From: Nocardia bovistercoris
Lineage (GTDB): Bacteria; Actinomycetota; Actinomycetes; Mycobacteriales; Mycobacteriaceae
Assembly (NCBI RefSeq): GCF_015674855.1
Contig: NZ_JADMLG010000011.1
Location: 1 to 64,000, forward strand
Length of the DNA: 64,000 bases
Reading direction: 5' to 3'
The notes under the pieces are model-generated. The model had not been told where the DNA came from, did no database searches, and worked only from the letters and a program-made list of their open reading frames with translations. Positions 62,201-64,000 of this stretch are shown piece by piece; the first letter of the stretch is position 1, and each line of letters opens with the position of its first letter. Made by a program: the position numbers and the translations under genes.

Positions 62201-64000
62201 CGCCATCGGATCGGGCAGCCTGCTGGTGCGCACCGACGAGAACCTGTTCGGGTTCATCCACACCTCGGTGATGGAATGGCTTGTGGCCGACCACATCGCC
62301 GAACAGTTCGGCGCGGGCGTGGCGCATCCACCGCAGCTGTCGCACGCGCCGCTGTCGCAGCTGTCCATCGACTTCCTCGGCGACCTCGCCGATCCGCGGC
62401 CCGCGCGCGCCTGGGCCGAAGCGGTGCTCGCCGACCCCGACGCCGACGTGCACGCGCGGACCAACGCGCTGCGACTGACCACAAGGATGCGGACCGCGCC
62501 CACCGCGGATCTGCGCGACGCCGTCCTGATCGGCGAGGACCTCTCCTATCGCGACCTGCGCGGGGTGGATCTCAGCGGCGCCGATCTCACCGACGCCAGA
62601 CTGGTCGGCACGAACCTCGCGGGCGCGAACCTGCGGGGCGCCCGGCTGGTCGGGGCGCGGCTCGACGAAGCGGTGCTCACCGACGCCGACCTCACCGACG
62701 CCGACCTCACCAGGGCGCGCCTGGCGCGCGCCGACCTCACCGGTGCGCGCGCGGTGGGCAGCCGATGGGCGCGGGCCGCGCTGGTCGAGGCCACCGGCCG
62801 ACCGCTCGGCACCGACCTGCTCGGCGCCGCCGTCGTGCCCGGCGCGGCGGCGCAGACCGAATTCGCGCCCGCCGCCGTCGGTGTCAGGCACGGCTTCGAC
62901 GCCAGGCACGGCAGGCTCCCGCAGCCGGTCGCCTACAGCCCCGACGGCGGCATGCTGGCCACCGGCAGCGACGACGGCGGGGTGCTGATCTGCGACAGCG
63001 AGACCGGACGCCCGCTGCGCACCCTGCAGACCCACCGGGCCAGGACCTTCGCCGTCGGATACACCGATACGGTCCTGGTCACCGGATCCGGCGACGGCAC
63101 CGTCGGCCTGTGGGACGTGACCTCCGGCGAACTGCGCCGAATCATCCACGGGCACAAGGACTGGCCGTGGCCGGTGGTGCTGAACGAGACCGGGACGGTG
63201 CTGGCCACCGGCGACGCCGAGGGCGTGCTGCGGCTGTGGTCGCTGCCCGGCGGCGACCTGCGCCACACCTGCCGGGCCGAAACCGGCCACGAACTGATCT
63301 ACAGCATGGCCTTCAACGGCGCCCTGCTCGCGGCCTCCTACCGCGACGGCACGGTTCGGCTCTGGAATGTCGAAACCGGCGCGCGGACGGGACAATTCAC
63401 CGCCGTGTCCGGTGCGGTGTTCCGCATCGCGTTCAGCCCCGACGGCCGACTGCTCGCGACGGGCGGCGCGAACGGCGCGCTCGCGCTGTGGGATCCCTTC
63501 ACCGGCACTCGGGTACACCGGCTGCACGGGCACACCGGGCGCGTCTACACCCTCGCCTTCCACCCCACCCGACCGATACTGGCCAGCGGCGACACCGAAG
63601 GAAGTGTGCGCATCTGGGACGCAGGCAGCGGTGCGTCGACCCACGTGTGCGCCGAACACGGCGCGGCGATCTACTGGATGGCGTTCGACCCGACGGGCTC
63701 GGTACTGGCCTCGGGCGACAGCGCGGGGCTGGTCTGCCTGCGCGACGGGGTGAACGCCGAACTGCGGCACCAGCTCTCGACGCACACCGGCTCGATCTGG
63801 CCGTTCGCGTTCCGCCCCGACGGCGCGCAGCTCGCGGTCACCGACGACCAGTTCACCACGCGACTGTGGGATCCGGTCACCGGTGCCTGCCGTCACACCC
63901 TGACCGGCCACGGCCGCCAGGTCACCTCGGTCAGCTTCAACGCCGACGGGACGCTGCTGGCCTGCCGGGGCAACGACGGGGTCGTCCGGATCTGGGATCC
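59229..64000 (+). CDS. TIR - degenerate phosphoesterase - NACHT - pentapeptide - WD40 NLR-like protein, partial
   Basis: The frame is open from GTG 59229 to the window end, giving at least 1,590 residues. Residues 9-138 are a TIR domain (RDFFISYSPADERW; catalytic Glu81 in GTMEWQAA). Residues of about 204-450 are a calcineurin-like phosphoesterase fold with GDL (Asp257) and GNHD (294-296) kept but the first DxH replaced by Gly211 and Arg213. A segment at about 530-650 precedes a NACHT/STAND ATPase with Walker A GDFGRGKT (701-708) and Walker B VVLLFDGFDEL (about 772-782). About 1,108-1,184 are pentapeptide repeats (ADLTDARLVGTNLAGANL). From about 1,224 on, WD40 repeats run to the edge. The layout is that of an NLR-type immune sensor with a TIR NADase effector. 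Confidence 0.9.
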   Translation, partial: MTARGGLPRDFFISYSPADERWATWLAWQLEAAGHRTLIQAWDFVPGTNFIDFMDRGVRESVVVIAVLSDRYLASRYGTMEWQAAYRTDPGKLLPIRIADCALDGLLATLTYVDLVGVTSADEARRTLFERIGHLLEGRAKPRIAPNYPSVGMLEGIGGETSDLGHSDPSDLGPVESPLRRRTPVAAPVFPAAPDAAGKRHDGISVLHIAGPRFGRGMFGRDDPATAGELQSRVWANVTHLIDQGAPKPDLIVVTGDLTESGRPKEVDEALSFLTGLRVLLGLEPARLAIVPGNHDVSKAGCQAYFLQCEARDRFPQPPYFPKLDQFARLFAELYQGLDHLVFDIGQPWTLFPIPELHVVIAGLNSTMSATHRAADDYGQIGTPQAAWFAEQLRAFEERGWLRIGILRHDPVPGSNAADDDPALLRDADVLNRLLGARLHLLVHGPGPGGRLPDTLGKELVVMPAAAPGRDELIHITASGLVRYSAHSATPEKPEARVERAWPKADTALAAAAPETTDPRRIEAPTERNQVLDPHARLLERVTEICENRYPGARVRRVESDPPHLFVTHHNEGVAAQWRIGVRVGETTRQVVEDFLALDPEYGSEIVYRGAAPPRSLREQAASNGLRVRSFVEFQGLLDLDDYLAKQEARLRTDHRYPPNMYVPQRFRAMEEDDQRVHDDLVEELTRMVAADHGRFVLLLGDFGRGKTFALRELARRITATMPALIPIFVELRTLDKSHSVDGLVAAHLANHGEDRIDLKALRYMLREGRVVLLFDGFDELVTRISYEFAADHLQTLLQAAEGKAKIIVAGRTQHFESRAQVLTALGERVGLLRERRILAIEDFGESQIMAFLTNRYDGDEQRAASRMRLITGLQDLLGLARNPRMLGFIADLDERRLRTAAGAKQAVGPAGLYRQILESWLSFEATRVAGVAGGQPGLRLPDLWQAVTAFALRCWEIGEPYLRLSELTEVARSLVDLTGPNRMSVQQSAHAIGSGSLLVRTDENLFGFIHTSVMEWLVADHIAEQFGAGVAHPPQLSHAPLSQLSIDFLGDLADPRPARAWAEAVLADPDADVHARTNALRLTTRMRTAPTADLRDAVLIGEDLSYRDLRGVDLSGADLTDARLVGTNLAGANLRGARLVGARLDEAVLTDADLTDADLTRARLARADLTGARAVGSRWARAALVEATGRPLGTDLLGAAVVPGAAAQTEFAPAAVGVRHGFDARHGRLPQPVAYSPDGGMLATGSDDGGVLICDSETGRPLRTLQTHRARTFAVGYTDTVLVTGSGDGTVGLWDVTSGELRRIIHGHKDWPWPVVLNETGTVLATGDAEGVLRLWSLPGGDLRHTCRAETGHELIYSMAFNGALLAASYRDGTVRLWNVETGARTGQFTAVSGAVFRIAFSPDGRLLATGGANGALALWDPFTGTRVHRLHGHTGRVYTLAFHPTRPILASGDTEGSVRIWDAGSGASTHVCAEHGAAIYWMAFDPTGSVLASGDSAGLVCLRDGVNAELRHQLSTHTGSIWPFAFRPDGAQLAVTDDQFTTRLWDPVTGACRHTLTGHGRQVTSVSFNADGTLLACRGNDGVVRIWD

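Noticed and set aside
61617..63911. 764-residue minus-strand frame
   Set aside because: Antisense to the NACHT, pentapeptide and WD40 region; its apparent repeats only mirror those on the plus strand.
1..64000. tRNA, rRNA, riboswitch, CRISPR, insertion-sequence and phage signatures
   Set aside because: No clover-leaf with a TpsiC-like arm, no regular spacer-repeat array and no transposase or integrase frame was found.

Overview
The window is very G+C-rich and gene-dense, with frequent GTG starts, ATGA/GTGA stop-start overlaps and short leaders. Its gene content is that of a mycolic-acid actinomycete, most likely Nocardia or a close relative: a fused HadA/HadB-type dehydratase, a complete conservon (CvnA-D plus two P450s), EspC/WXG-like type VII secretion substrates, F420-type oxidoreductases, a cutinase-family hydrolase and many TetR/MarR/MerR/HxlR regulators. 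I see no tRNA, rRNA, CRISPR array, transposase or phage module. Species cannot be set from the sequence alone.

Left part (1-10.8 kb): an 18-C run at the edge; a tandem Lrp-type regulator divergent from an NmrA-like gene broken by an in-frame stop; an Erm-type 23S rRNA methyltransferase with a degenerate tandem repeat upstream; a Sel1-repeat protein; a carboxymuconolactone decarboxylase-like gene under a clear operator-like palindrome; an orphan response regulator lacking two conserved receiver residues; and MerR and HxlR regulators.

10.97-18.48 kb is the most interesting metabolic locus. Eight tightly spaced leftward genes encode a DRE-TIM metallolyase, a LysW-like amino-group carrier protein, a LysX-like ATP-grasp ligase, an ArgC/LysY-like reductase, an ArgB/LysZ-like kinase, a free-standing class I glutamine amidotransferase, a Glu/Leu/Phe/Val dehydrogenase-type enzyme and an acyl-CoA ligase. 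This looks like carrier-protein-tethered amino acid chemistry for a specialised product rather than lysine or arginine synthesis, because no LysJ aminotransferase or LysK peptidase is present. The carrier ends in Gln, where LysW carriers end in Glu. Across the intergenic gap a MarR-deazaflavin oxidoreductase fusion is transcribed from behind a perfect 32-bp palindrome.

19.9-31.6 kb: acyl-CoA synthetase and nitroreductase genes with two TetR regulators; a visibly less G+C-rich island of small unknown genes, one broken exported protein and a four-gene ESX-substrate-like operon; a LysR/MFS divergent pair; and an orphan unknown gene. 31.8-38.2 kb: a fused HadAB-type dehydratase and the conservon, whose CYP157-like member has EVLW in place of ExxR. 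38.6-57.9 kb: mainly housekeeping and accessory enzymes and membrane proteins, including an HD-domain/alpha-beta hydrolase fusion and an S9 peptidase opposite a TetR regulator.

The right edge (59,229 to beyond 64,000) holds the N-terminal 1,590 residues of a giant NLR/STAND-like protein with the order TIR, degenerate calcineurin-like phosphoesterase, NACHT-type ATPase, pentapeptide repeats and WD40 repeats. It is a strong candidate antiphage or self/non-self sensor and is cut by the window end.
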